A stretch of DNA of 64,000 nucleotides from Cytophagales bacterium. GTDB taxonomy: Bacteria > Bacteroidota > Bacteroidia > Cytophagales > UBA9547. How positions within the stretch are numbered: position 1 is the first letter of the stretch; every line of letters starts with the position of its first letter. Below are positions 34,661 to 44,325 of this stretch, in pieces. Both the position numbers and the translations under genes were made by a program. Where the stretch lies: assembly GCA_013297755.1 (NCBI GenBank), contig JAAFIH010000025.1, forward strand, positions 1-64,000. The letters are read 5' to 3'. The notes under the pieces were generated by a model that was given only the letters and a program-made list of their open reading frames with translations, did not search any database and was not told the DNA's origin.

Positions 34661-35848
34661 CTAATCAATATTGATTATAAACTTATGAATTTCGTTTTTC
34701 AGAAAATCAGAAAGGGAACATACCGTAATATTGTCTTTTAATTTCCAAGTTTTTGAGCCAGGAGTTATCACATAGTTATGGATAGTTTTTAGATCTTCTA
34801 TACATTCATAAAAGCCTTTACTCAAATCTGGGGCATTAGTAAATTTTATTTCTAAACAGGCTACAGGTAAGCTGCCGTCTACTAAAACCAAATCTACTTC
34901 GGCTCCATTGTGTGTACGATAATAGTGCCATCGCCCAGTTCGTGGGCGATTTAGGTACATTTGTTCTACCACATAGCTTTCCCAAGAGGCCCCCAAATAT
35001 GGGCTAGATTTTAGAGCATCAATAGAGCCTAGTTTTAACAAGTAGTGTAATATGCCAGAAGTTCGTAAATATACTTTTGGCGATTTTACTAATCGTTTGC
35101 CATTGTTGATATGCAAAGCTGGCAGTCGATGTACTAAGTAAGCTCCTTCAAGGAAATCGATATATTTTTTTACGGTAGCACTACTTACGCCTAAGTTTCT
35201 ACTAAAATTTTCCATATTTTCAGTACCTCCATTAACCAAAGCCAATAAGTTCCAAATTTTATCAATTGTAACTGGCGACAAATCTATGCCAAACAGAAAA
35301 TTTAAGTCTCTATACACATAGCTTTTTACAAAACTATCGGTCCAAGCAGACCATATTTTACTGCTTTTGACCAAAAGTGATTCTGGAAAGCCACCTTTAA
35401 ACCAATGATTTTCTAAATCTATACCCACTGTTTCGGCTTCTAGGAGTGTAATTTGACCAATTTCGGCATAATAAATTCTCCCTGCTAGAGTTTCAGATAT
35501 TTTTTTTACCAATGTAGGATTGGCCGAACCCAACAAAATAAATCGACCTGGAGATCGATAGGCATCTATAATTGGCCGCAAATAGGTAAACAGCTCTGGT
35601 AATACTTGAGCTTCGTCTACAACTACACAGTGGTCTTTATGGGCCATCAGATAGTCGTGGGCGTTGGTGGCAAGGATTTTTTTGTCGTTGTCGTTTTCCA
35701 TGTCCAAATACAATATGGGCTTGCCTAGGTTGCTAGCTAGAGAGTGGGCAAGGGTAGTTTTGCCCACTTGTCTTGGCCCAGTTAGCATCATGGCTGGAAA
35801 ATGGCCTAAAAATTCTACTAATTCTTTGGTTTCGTTTCGATGTATCAT
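34661..35848 (-). CDS. DUF4143 ATP-binding protein (AAA_14), flanked by palindromic repeats
   Basis: 395 residues. AAA_14 ATPase domain: Walker A GPRQVGKTTLAHSLASN near residue 23-39, Walker B HCVVVDEAQVLPELFTYL near 72-89, sensor ILLGSANPTLVKKISETLAG. The C-terminal DUF4143 part has a winged-helix-like region (NFSRNLGVSSATVKKYIDFL) and a PD-(D/E)XK site (GAEVDLVLVDGSLPVACLEI KFT). Proteins of this family are widespread and have no settled function. What is unusual is the setting: 18 palindromic repeats start 8 bases beyond its stop codon and two more lie directly upstream of its start, including the likely promoter. Confidence 0.85.
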   Translation of the reverse strand: MIHRNETKELVEFLGHFPAMMLTGPRQVGKTTLAHSLASNLGKPILYLDMENDNDKKILATNAHDYLMAHKDHCVVVDEAQVLPELFTYLRPIIDAYRSPGRFILLGSANPTLVKKISETLAGRIYYAEIGQITLLEAETVGIDLENHWFKGGFPESLLVKSSKIWSAWTDSFVKSYVYRDLNFLFGIDLSPVTIDKIWNLLALVNGGTENMENFSRNLGVSSATVKKYIDFLEGAYLVHRLPALHINNGKRLVKSPKVYLRTSGILHYLLKLGSIDALKSSPYLGASWESYVVEQMYLNRPRTGRWHYYRTHNGAEVDLVLVDGSLPVACLEIKFTNAPDLSKGFYECIEDLKTIHNYVITPGSKTWKLKDNITVCSLSDFLKNEIHKFIINID

Positions 35849-35865
35849 GGTGCAAAGGTATAAAT

Positions 35866-35960
35866 TACCATGAAAAATACCAAACGTATTTAGTATTTTT
35901 CATGGTAAATATTTTTTTCATCCATGAAAAATGGCAAATATATTTGTTATTTTTCATGGA
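35866..35960. repeat. Two upstream copies of the palindromic repeat
   Basis: TACCATGAAAAAT...ATTTTTCATGGTA at 35866-35907 and TCCATGAAAAAT...ATTTTTCATGGA at 35921-35960, 54 bases apart. The first copy has a compensating change in both arms (TCC to TAC, GGA to GTA), so the palindrome is conserved. They begin 18 bases upstream of the ATPase start codon. Confidence 0.85.
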
Positions 35961-36057
35961 TATCTGAGATAAATATTCATTCCTAATTTTGCTTAAATAG
36001 TGTATTTTATTTAATTTTTAAATATTTATGGGGTTACTTTTATATTTCTAATGTATA

Positions 36058-36237
36058 TTATTGATGATTAATTTTGAATTTTATGAGCCGAATCCAAGCC
36101 GCAAAAGCAACTTTTTGTTGTAAAATTTTTAAAGGATTTTGGTAATTAAATCGTTCTCTTGATAGATTATATATTTCATCATATATACATTGCAAGTCTG
36201 CATCTGAAATTTGGTCGAAACGATTTTTTCTTAAAAA
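36058..36237 (-). pseudogene. IS30-like transposase, 3' remnant
   Basis: A minus-strand frame reads NRFDQISDADLQCIYDEIYN, LSRERFNYQNPLKILQQKVA, FAAWIRLIKF and stops at 36058-36060. The pattern (IS..EL.......LN.RPR..L.Y.TP.E.....VA) is the C-terminal end of IS30-family transposases. The frame upstream is broken. It sits in the gap between the repeat-flanked ATPase and recJ and shows past insertion activity here. Confidence 0.45.
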
Positions 36238-36582
36238 TTTTCTTTACCTAATTTCCAAAAAAGATACTTATAAATATATTTAAAGTTAAAAAAAGTCAAA
36301 TTTTCTTATAAAAAAGAGTTTTATGAAATAGTAGTAAAAAAAGTCCTTCCCTTTTGAATTCAGTGTCTTGGTAACAGAAATTGGGTTGGTGCATTTAAAA
36401 AAAGGTAATTTTTAAAAAAATCTTAGATGCGTTTGTCTTGATTTTTATAATAAAACAACCTCATCACAGCAATAATTTGCTTTATATTCATTTTTAAATT
36501 CACTTTAAATAAATAAAGTAGATTTATTTTTTTAAACTTTTAAACCTACATTTGTATTTGCTCAATAATCACTTTTTGCCTC
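36238..36582. other. Intergenic region upstream of recJ
   Basis: No gene seen. AGTCCTTCCCTTTTGAATTC at 36341-36360 and AAATTGGGTTGG at 36379-36390 resemble the decayed GC-rich repeat near 43209-43270. TACATTTG at 36547-36554 is a good -7 box for recJ, 29 bases before its ATG. Confidence 0.35.
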
Positions 36583-38280
36583 ATGAATATTAAAGTTAAG
36601 CCTCTACCTGATGCAAATAAAATCCAAGATTTTGCTTCACTTCTTACAATACATCCTTTGTTGGCTGCTTTGCTTATGCAACGTGGCTACGATAATTTTG
36701 ACAAAGCCAAAACTTTTTTCAGACCAAATCTAAGCGATTTGCACGACCCTTTTTTGATGAAAAACATGGATAAAGCCATCTTTAGAATCGAAAAAGCTAT
36801 TGCTAATAACCAAAAAATTCTTGTTTATGGCGACTACGATGTGGATGGAACTACTGCTGTTGCATTAGTTTATAGTTTTTTAAGTAAATATTACTCAAAT
36901 ATAGATTTTTATGTGCCTGATAGATACGATGAGGGTTATGGAATATCTACTAAAAGTATTGATTATGCCAAATCCAATGAAATATTACTGATTATAGCAC
37001 TCGATTGTGGCATAAAATCGGTAGATAAAGTCCTATATGCCAATAGTTTAGGAATAGATTACATCATTTGCGATCATCACGAGCCAGGTTCCGAAATACC
37101 AGATGCAGTGGCTGTGCTTGATGCCAAACAAGCAGATTGCAACTACCCTTTCAAAGAACTTTCGGGCTGTGGTGTTGGGTTTAAGTTGATGCAAGCATTT
37201 TGTATAAAAAAACAAATAGATATACAGGAGTTATATCCTTTTTTAGATTTGTTGTGTATCAGTATTGGGGCAGATTTGGTGCCAATAGTGGGCGAAAATC
37301 GTATTTTTTGTTACTATGGTCTTAGGATTATCAACCAAAATCCACGTTTTGGAATACAAGCCTTAATTAAGGTTTCAGGCTATAAAAAAGCACTAAATAT
37401 TACTGATGTAGTTTTTAAACTTGCACCAAGAATAAATGCGGCTGGTCGTATTCATCATGCCAGTGCCGCTGTTAAGTTATTGCTTTCGCCCTCTGTGGCC
37501 GATGCCCTGGTATGGGCAACCAGCCTCAACGATAGCAATGCTTATCGCAAAGAACTTGATACTACCATTACAGAAGAGGCCAAAAATATGATAGAAAGCC
37601 AAGAAAACTATCAAAATTTGCGTTCAACAGTGCTTTTTAAGCCCGATTGGAGCAAAGGTGTGGTTGGCATTGTAGCCTCTAGGTGCATAGAATCTTACTA
37701 CAAACCTACCATTATTCTTACAGAATCTAATGGTTTGGCGGTGGGTTCGGCACGATCTGTGCATGGATTTGATTTGTATGAAGCCATTTCGGCTTGTTCT
37801 GCACATTTAGAGCAATTTGGTGGACATACGCATGCAGCAGGTATGGCTCTAAAAATAGAAAATATTACTCCTTTTAAAATAGCATTTGAGGAATATGTTT
37901 CCAAAAACATTCACCCAGATTCTATACAACCAAAGTTGGATATTGATATGGAAGTAAATTTAGATTTTATTACTCCCAAAACATATAGAATTATCGAACA
38001 AATGGCACCCTTTGGACCACAAAACATGACTCCTGTATTTTTGACTAAAAACTTAAAAGACACTGGATATTCTCGCATAGTGGGCGATGTGCATCTCAAA
38101 TTAGATATCGTATGCCCATTGTCAAATATAAAAATAGCTGCTATCGCTTTTAATCAAGCCAATATGTATGCTCAAATCAAATCAGATAGCTTTGCTATCT
38201 GCTATACTTTAGAACAAAATGAATATAATAATATAGTAAGTTTACAGTTAAATGTAAAAAAAATAATTATTGAAAATTAA
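36583..38280 (+). CDS. recJ: Single-stranded-DNA-specific exonuclease RecJ
   Basis: 565 residues, a normal full-length RecJ. It degrades single-stranded DNA 5' to 3' in recombination and repair. DHH motifs: ILVYGDYDVDGTTAVALVYS near residue 75-95, IIALDCGIKSVDKV near 140, and YIICDHHEPGSEIPDAVAVL near 160. The DHHA1 region is AVGSARSVHGFDLYEAISAC with LEQFGGHTHAAGMAL near 380-425, and an OB-like C-terminal part follows. It faces recA across a shared terminator, a sensible repair pairing but not an operon. Confidence 0.97.
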   Translation: MNIKVKPLPDANKIQDFASLLTIHPLLAALLMQRGYDNFDKAKTFFRPNLSDLHDPFLMKNMDKAIFRIEKAIANNQKILVYGDYDVDGTTAVALVYSFLSKYYSNIDFYVPDRYDEGYGISTKSIDYAKSNEILLIIALDCGIKSVDKVLYANSLGIDYIICDHHEPGSEIPDAVAVLDAKQADCNYPFKELSGCGVGFKLMQAFCIKKQIDIQELYPFLDLLCISIGADLVPIVGENRIFCYYGLRIINQNPRFGIQALIKVSGYKKALNITDVVFKLAPRINAAGRIHHASAAVKLLLSPSVADALVWATSLNDSNAYRKELDTTITEEAKNMIESQENYQNLRSTVLFKPDWSKGVVGIVASRCIESYYKPTIILTESNGLAVGSARSVHGFDLYEAISACSAHLEQFGGHTHAAGMALKIENITPFKIAFEEYVSKNIHPDSIQPKLDIDMEVNLDFITPKTYRIIEQMAPFGPQNMTPVFLTKNLKDTGYSRIVGDVHLKLDIVCPLSNIKIAAIAFNQANMYAQIKSDSFAICYTLEQNEYNNIVSLQLNVKKIIIEN

Positions 38281-38284
38281 AAAA

Positions 38285-38312
38285 CCCCCTCATTTATGTA
38301 AGGGGGCTTTTA
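38285..38312. terminator. Bidirectional terminator between recJ and recA
   Basis: CCCCCT (38285-38290) pairs with AGGGGG (38301-38306), flanked by AAAA on the left and CTTTTA on the right, so it can end transcripts from both directions. Confidence 0.75.
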
Positions 38313-38342
38313 TGTAATAATTTTACAAAATAACAATCTATT

Positions 38343-39386
38343 TTATTCTACCTCTGCAGCAACTTTTGCTATTTTGCCATCTATTTTAGGATCTGCTTTT
38401 ACGGCTTCTCTTATTTTGGCTTCTAGCTCTTCGTACAAATCAGGGTTTTCTAGTATGATTGCTTTTACTGCATCTCGTCCTTGACCTAATTTATTGCCTT
38501 TGTACGAAAACCAAGATCCTGCTTTTTGGATAATATTTAATTCTACTCCCAAATCTATCACTTCGCCAACTTTGGATACCCCAAGTCCATACATGATATC
38601 AAATTCTACTTGTTTGAAAGGTGGTGCCAATTTGTTTTTGGCTACTTTCACTCGAGTGCGGTTTCCTATCACATTGTCGCCATCTTTTATGGCGCCAATT
38701 CTACGAATATCAAGTCTGATAGATGAATAAAATTTGAGTGCATTACCTCCAGTGGTAGTTTCAGGATTGCCAAACACAACACCTATTTTATCTCTCAACT
38801 GATTGATAAAAATACACACACAACCTGTTTTGTTGATAGTACCAGTTAGTTTTCTGAGGGCTTGCGACATCAAACGGGCCTGTAGTCCCATTTTAGAATC
38901 GCCCATTTCGCCTTCTAGCTCACCTTTTGGCACAAGAGCTGCCACAGAATCTATCACAATAATATCAATAGCACCAGATCGAATTAAGTTTTCGGTAATT
39001 TCGAGGGCTTGCTCACCATTATCAGGTTGGGAAATCAATAAATTTTCGGTCTGAATACCTAATTTTTCGGCATAAGAGCGGTCAAAAGCGTGTTCTGCAT
39101 CTATAAAGGCTGCTATGCCACCCATTTTCTGGGCTTCTGCTATGGTGTGCATGGCTATGGTAGTTTTACCAGACGACTCAGGGCCATATATTTCTATCAC
39201 TCTACCACGTGGTAGGCCACCTATGCCCAAAGCAATATCCAATCCCAACGAACCTGTAGAAACTACAGCCACATCGGCAATTTTGTCATCGCTCAGTTTC
39301 ATTACTATGCCTTTGCCATATTCTTTTTCTAACTTATCTAAAGTAAGTTTTAGTGCTTTAAATTTTTCTGTATTATCGCTGCTCAT
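38343..39386 (-). CDS. recA: Recombinase RecA
   Basis: 347 residues, normal length. Binds single-stranded DNA, catalyses strand exchange and triggers LexA-type autocleavage. Walker A is [20 protein letters not shown] near residue 66-85; [20 protein letters not shown] is Walker B with loop L1; [20 protein letters not shown] is the L2 DNA-binding loop. The C-terminus is short and mildly acidic, unlike the strongly acidic E. coli tail. Confidence 0.98.
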   Translation of the reverse strand: MSSDNTEKFKALKLTLDKLEKEYGKGIVMKLSDDKIADVAVVSTGSLGLDIALGIGGLPRGRVIEIYGPESSGKTTIAMHTIAEAQKMGGIAAFIDAEHAFDRSYAEKLGIQTENLLISQPDNGEQALEITENLIRSGAIDIIVIDSVAALVPKGELEGEMGDSKMGLQARLMSQALRKLTGTINKTGCVCIFINQLRDKIGVVFGNPETTTGGNALKFYSSIRLDIRRIGAIKDGDNVIGNRTRVKVAKNKLAPPFKQVEFDIMYGLGVSKVGEVIDLGVELNIIQKAGSWFSYKGNKLGQGRDAVKAIILENPDLYEELEAKIREAVKADPKIDGKIAKVAAEVE

Positions 39387-39433
39387 CTTTCGGTTTTTAA
39401 TATTGCAAGTATAGTTAAATAATAGCTAAGGTT

Positions 39434-40771
39434 TTACACAACTTGATTATTTTGATTTTCTAGCATTTTTTTATACAATAAATTTGGAATTAGTAAAGTA
39501 AACTCTGTCCATTGGCCAATTTCAGAATGTAATTTAATTTTTCCTTGTAATTTTTGTACAGTTTCATTGACTATATACAGGCCAAGGCCAGAACCTGAGC
39601 GTGTATTTGAAGCTCTAAAAAACATTTCAAAAACTTTTTTACAATATTCTGCATCTATTCCAATGCCATTGTCGTGTACTGAAATGGAGGCCAATTTGCT
39701 ATTGGCCACTACTTTTACAGTTATTTCTGGATTTGGTTTATGAAAGTCTATATATTTTACACTGTTGGCTATCAAATTTCCAAGTACTACTCCAAGTCTT
39801 TTTTTGTCTGTAAAAAACGGAGATGTAGCACTCACATTTACTTTCATATCTATTTTTAAGTTATCAGAATAAGCATGTTGAGCAAAAATTTCTTTTATAA
39901 TTTTTTCAAAATCAATATCATCAATAGATAACCCCATGCGAGCATTTTTTGAAATATTAAGAATATCTACAATATGGTTATCGAGTTTGAGGACAGCTTT
40001 CTCTTGAATTTCTATGTACTGAGTTAGTAGTTGCTTGTCGTCTTCGTCTTTCATCAATGCCAAAAGACCCATGATAGAAGTAAGTGGCGATCGCAAATCG
40101 TGTGAGGCTTTGTATACAAAACTATCTAATTCTGTGTTTGATTTGAGTAATTCTATATTTGAGTTATTTAGTTTCCTTACTAACGTATTTGATTTTTTTT
40201 CTATTTGATAATTTGTTTTGATCAAGGACATAACCAAAAGTATATTTAAAACAAAACTTATAAAAAAACTCAATGGAAGATCGTAAGAAATATATTTTTT
40301 AAAATCAAAATCGTTTTGCAAAAACAATGAATTATCAGTAACAAATACAAACAATATGCTTAAAAATATCAATAGCAATAAAAAAGTAATAATTATTTTA
40401 TCAGTAAAACTAAAAAAAATAAACACTGATAAGGATAATGGAAACCATAAAAAATAACTACTTATGCCAGTGCCACCAATAGAAGCGTTGATTAATAACA
40501 CAAAATTTGTTGCTATTATCATCACAATATTTGATTGTTTGAAATATCCCTTGACCATAAAAGACATACTAAAAAGCAATACAATTAAAAGCACAAAATC
40601 AGCAATTAAATTGAGTTTTGTGCCAATAAGTGAATCTAAGATGATGAATAAAATCAGTGCACAAATGCCAAATACCATGACTTGAAATGAAAGCAAAACT
40701 CTTCTTAATTCAGTTTTGAGGCTTGGATCATTTACAAAAAAGTGCCTTATTTTATACAAAAAGGTTTTCAT
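39434..40771 (-). CDS. Membrane sensor histidine kinase, orphan copy A
   Basis: 445 residues. Six hydrophobic segments span residues about 28-205 (VMVFGICALILFIILDSLIG, FVLLIVLLFSMSFMVKG, ILLVMSLIKTNYQI), then a short coiled linker and the kinase core: H-box YKASHDLRSPLTSIMGLLAL (phospho-His), N-box LIANSVKYIDF, G1 VHDNGIGID, G2 SGSGLGLYIVNETVQKLQGK. No response regulator gene is adjacent. It is clearly paralogous to the kinase at 56308-57609 over its whole length. The signal sensed is unknown. Confidence 0.88.
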   Translation of the reverse strand: MKTFLYKIRHFFVNDPSLKTELRRVLLSFQVMVFGICALILFIILDSLIGTKLNLIADFVLLIVLLFSMSFMVKGYFKQSNIVMIIATNFVLLINASIGGTGISSYFLWFPLSLSVFIFFSFTDKIIITFLLLLIFLSILFVFVTDNSLFLQNDFDFKKYISYDLPLSFFISFVLNILLVMSLIKTNYQIEKKSNTLVRKLNNSNIELLKSNTELDSFVYKASHDLRSPLTSIMGLLALMKDEDDKQLLTQYIEIQEKAVLKLDNHIVDILNISKNARMGLSIDDIDFEKIIKEIFAQHAYSDNLKIDMKVNVSATSPFFTDKKRLGVVLGNLIANSVKYIDFHKPNPEITVKVVANSKLASISVHDNGIGIDAEYCKKVFEMFFRASNTRSGSGLGLYIVNETVQKLQGKIKLHSEIGQWTEFTLLIPNLLYKKMLENQNNQVV

Positions 40772-40911
40772 TTTGTGAAAGTAACATATTTTGATTTAAA
40801 AAATATATTTATTTCCAAAATAAATAAAAAAAAATATGTTACAACATTAAATTATTATTATCATTTATTTGTAATAATTTATAAAATAAATATTTTAAAA
40901 TAAAATCAAAA

Positions 40912-41063
40912 CTTACTTTGCTTTTTATAATATAATATCAAAAAAAATTTACCTAGTTGGCAGCTTTTTTTATAGAAGTATTTGATAATCAAATTGTTAG
41001 TTGATTTTATCTATTAGTTTGTATACTACAAATTCTAATTGCTTTTAAAAATTAGAAAGTAAG
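40912..41063. repeat. 152-bp MITE-like repeat, copy A (within a 170-bp direct repeat)
   Basis: Ends CTTACTTTG and GAAAGTAAG form short terminal inverted repeats (8 bp). The copy at 43477-43628 is nearly identical (two differences over the 170-bp match 40895-41064 / 43460-43629), same orientation. No coding potential. The rest of the 500-base gap from 40772 is AT-rich with nothing else recognised. Confidence 0.75.
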
Positions 41064-41272
41064 ATAAGAATCTGTAAGTCTCAAGAAAGATTCTAAAAAA
41101 AAGTGCAATCCCTTATTACTATTTTCTTGTTTAGGTAATCAATTTATGAAATACATAAAAACGCTACCTATTTTTTTAAAAGCCTAAATCAAAATCTGAT
41201 TCTAGTCCACCGAATTAAAGAAGGATGTTTTTTGATAAAATGATATTTTAGAAATTATCAAAAAAGAGTAAG

Positions 41273-42022
41273 TTAAAAAGAATATCCAATTGATATGCCT
41301 AGAAAAGGGTAATAATTTGTAACCTTAATTGGCGAGTAACTATAATAAGACGAATAACCATTATTAACATAATAATTGTTGTAGGAATAGGTTGTCAATA
41401 TAGTAAGATACGAGCGAAATAAAAATCCACCACCACTTTGTCTTCTATATCCTATTGTAGGTGTAAAATATAAATTTAATTCATCTCTATAAGATAAAAA
41501 ATTTGAATTAGATGGATTATAAATGCCTCCTAAACCACCACCAAATTCAAAAAAATTCATCCCATCGCCAATATTATAAGTTGAAGTTATATTAAGAATG
41601 TTGGCAGAAATTAATGGCCCAAATCCAACCTTTGCAGTTAAAAAATTATTTTTTTTTGACACAAAAAATTTTCTTTCATAATTTATAGCTAAAGCAAACC
41701 CATTGCCGCCTAAATCAATAAAAATAGAATTTTTCCTTTTCAAAGGATTACAAATGGTAGAAATAGCATTGGCAACTACTGGTGTATTTGCAGTAGTAAA
41801 AATTTCTTTAGTTCCGTTTTCATATTTTATGAATAATATATTGGTTTTATATTCTACATACTCAGGACCATCTAAGTTATCTTTTCGTTTAAAAACAACA
41901 TCTGTTGCATTTATTTTTAACACTTTTCCAAATATTTCCTCCCCATTTGTTTTTATGATTTGGTCTTGGCCTACCAACGAAAAAGTAATGAATACAGATA
42001 ATACTGTTAGATATATTTTCAT
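41273..42022 (-). CDS. Predicted outer membrane beta-barrel protein
   Basis: 249 residues. Signal peptide MKIYLTVLSVFITFSLVGQ, then a short domain (QDQIIKTNGEEIFGKVLKIN, EYVEYKTNILFIKYENGTKE) similar to stretches found ahead of small Bacteroidota barrels. Residues from about 98 are alternating amphipathic strands (SIFIDLGGNGFALAINYERK, FFEFGGGLGGIYNP, FLFRSYLTILTTYSY) ending in Phe (YPFLGISIGYSF), as expected for BAM-inserted barrels. Function unknown. The gene lies between the two 170-bp direct repeats, so it may have been duplicated or moved as a unit. Confidence 0.65.
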   Translation of the reverse strand: MKIYLTVLSVFITFSLVGQDQIIKTNGEEIFGKVLKINATDVVFKRKDNLDGPEYVEYKTNILFIKYENGTKEIFTTANTPVVANAISTICNPLKRKNSIFIDLGGNGFALAINYERKFFVSKKNNFLTAKVGFGPLISANILNITSTYNIGDGMNFFEFGGGLGGIYNPSNSNFLSYRDELNLYFTPTIGYRRQSGGGFLFRSYLTILTTYSYNNYYVNNGYSSYYSYSPIKVTNYYPFLGISIGYSF

Positions 42023-42250
42023 TATAAATTTATATATTAATTTTGTAAAAATAAGAAATAAAATAGAGAAACCTATATTTTGAAACTAAATGTCAAAAAA
42101 CATCCCTATTTAAACGTAAAAACAATCTACAAATCTCTAATTTATATGTTGACAGTTTTTATAATTAAAAAATTATTTTATTTCTGCACCCTGCCATTTT
42201 TCACTCTGAGGATCAGAATCTAAGTATATATTTTTTGAGGCAATTATTCT

Positions 42251-43184
42251 TAGCCCAACTTGTATCAAATTTTACATAAAGCATTGATAATCAGTTGATT
42301 ACGTTGGCCTATTTTTTATTGGGGGTTACACAAACTTTTTGTCTTATGAGGTATTATTACCCACATCAAACAAATTCTTCCATTTTCTTAGCAAACATTT
42401 TAACACCACTAGCATTAATCCCTCTAAAATGCCAATATTTAGTAAGATATTGTATTTTTACTTTTAATAAGAATGCTTTCACATTTTACATAAGTTTATT
42501 CTTTTACCTTTTTAGCTTTTATCAATTTTATATAGTAATATTTTGCAAAGATAAAAAATGACAATCTAACATCCAAACGCTTTGGGGGAACACAAATGAG
42601 TTTCAAATATATTCAAAAAAAATAACTAATTGATAATCAGGCACTTACTAACAGGGCAAACGCATTTAAAAATTTTTAACCCAACTTGTATTTACCCTAC
42701 CCAAAAACCCTAAATTCTGACCTAATTTTTTAGTTTTTTCATCTATTTTAGTGTATTTTTCATTTATTTTCGATACCAATAATTTGTAAGTACCTGATTA
42801 TCAATTAGTTATATTTTTTGAATATATTTGAAACTCATTTGTGTTCCCCCATAGCATTTGGATGTTAGATTGTCATTTTTTATCTTTGCAAAATATTACT
42901 ATATAAAATTGATAAAAGCCAAAAAGGTAAAAGAATATACTTATGTAAAATGTGAAAGCATTTTTATTAAAAGTAAAAAAATACAATATATTACTAAATA
43001 TTAGCATTTTAGAGGGATTATTGCTAGTCGTGTTAAAATGTTTGATAAGAAAATGGAAGAATTTGTTTGATGTGGGTAATAATACCTCTTAACTCAAAAA
43101 GTTTGTGTTACCCCAATAACAAATTTTACCAACATAATCAACTGATTATCAAGGCTTTATGAAAAATTTGATACAAGTTGGGTT
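42251..43184. repeat. Large imperfect palindrome (two ~398-bp arms)
   Basis: 42251-42648 is inverted at 42786-43184, with a 137-base centre. Terminal match: CCCAACTTGTATCAAATTTT at 42254-42273 against its complement ending at 43181. Inner match: GATAATCAGGCACTTAC against GTAAGTACCTGATTATC. The centre itself (from AACCCAACTTGTATTTACC at 42679) is inverted again at about 43336-43461, so two inverted units overlap. An 88-codon ORF in the left arm is disrupted in the right arm. Confidence 0.75.
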
Positions 43185-43476
43185 AAATAAAATTATCTAT
43201 TATTTTAATAACCCCACCCTAAATCCAATTTCTGTTTGATGCACAGAATCCAAAGGGAGGGACTTTGAATTCAATTATTCAAATGACACCTATTTTAGTA
43301 ATATTTTATTTTTAAAATCTACAATATTTTAAATGCGTTTGCTCTGACTTACAAATTATTGTTATCGAAAATAAATCAAAAATACCCTAAAATATATGAA
43401 AAAAACAAAAAAATTAGGCCAAAATTTCGACTTTTGGGGTAAGGTAAATACAAGTTGGGTTAAAATAAAATCAAAA

Positions 43477-43628
43477 CTTACTTTGCTTTATATAATATAA
43501 TATCAAAAAAAATTTACCTAGTTGGCAGCTTTTTTTATAGAAGTATTTGATAATCAAATTGTTAGTTGATTTTATCAATTAGTTTGTATACTACAAATTC
43601 TAATTGCTTTTAAAAATTAGAAAGTAAG
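43477..43628. repeat. 152-bp MITE-like repeat, copy B
   Basis: Same element as 40912-41063, direct orientation, differing by two bases over the extended 170-bp match. It ends 25 bases before the stop codon of the nuclease gene at 43654. Confidence 0.75.
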
Positions 43629-43653
43629 ACATGGGACACAAATTGAATGAGTG

Positions 43654-44325
43654 TTAAAATATTTTTATCCAAATATGCTTTAAACTTAAAGATGAACCGT
43701 CTGTTCTAGCATGATTTGATGTGTATTGAGAATAATTTTCTGCTCGATTATTCAATTGCAGTTTTTCTAATTCACTCCATTTCAATTCTCCTATCCAATT
43801 ATTAATTTTTAATTGCCAATTAGCAAAAGTATCATCTTCTACATAACCAATCATTCCACAATTAGGTAAATCTTTGCCATGATGATTGAGCTTAAACCTT
43901 TGAATCCCCCCATTTTCTTTGCCTCTATTACCAATTACATATTCTTTTTCTCTGTAATTGGGCAATTGAGCAGAAAGCCTTTTTGCTTCGATTGAATATG
44001 AAATTTGTCTTCCTTTAGAAAGATGTTTGGGTAATAATGCTATATCCACTCTTTTTTCTTGATTGGCATCTTGTGTGTGCAAATCACGAATTTCAGCATA
44101 AAAATCATATGATAAATGTTGAGCGAATTCATTTTTGTATTGATTCAAAATGACAATCAATTCTTGTGTTAAATCATTTTCATCATAATTTTTACCTAAT
44201 AGTTCAGCTTTAAAGAAACTTATATTGGCAATAATCAAAGAGTAAATACTGTCAATTTCAGCAACTGGCAACCACCTTGCAATGACTTCTGTATTTGGAT
44301 TTGAGGGAGTAGAATCAGCCAGCAT
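43654..44325 (-). CDS. PD-(D/E)XK-type nuclease partner of the second methylase
   Basis: 223 residues. RVDIALLPKHLSKGRQISYS then IEAKRLSAQ at about residues 92-120 gives Asp...Glu-Ala-Lys of the PD-(D/E)XK fold. The ATG overlaps the methylase stop region by 11 bases, so the two genes are coupled. Size, motif spacing and context match the gene at 11971-12597, although the sequences differ widely. I infer the restriction half of a two-gene system. Confidence 0.6.
   Translation of the reverse strand: MLADSTPSNPNTEVIARWLPVAEIDSIYSLIIANISFFKAELLGKNYDENDLTQELIVILNQYKNEFAQHLSYDFYAEIRDLHTQDANQEKRVDIALLPKHLSKGRQISYSIEAKRLSAQLPNYREKEYVIGNRGKENGGIQRFKLNHHGKDLPNCGMIGYVEDDTFANWQLKINNWIGELKWSELEKLQLNNRAENYSQYTSNHARTDGSSLSLKHIWIKIF

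Noticed and set aside
42295-42561. 88-codon ORF in the left palindrome arm
   Set aside because: The matching right arm does not keep the frame, composition is AT-driven, and there is no ribosome binding site.
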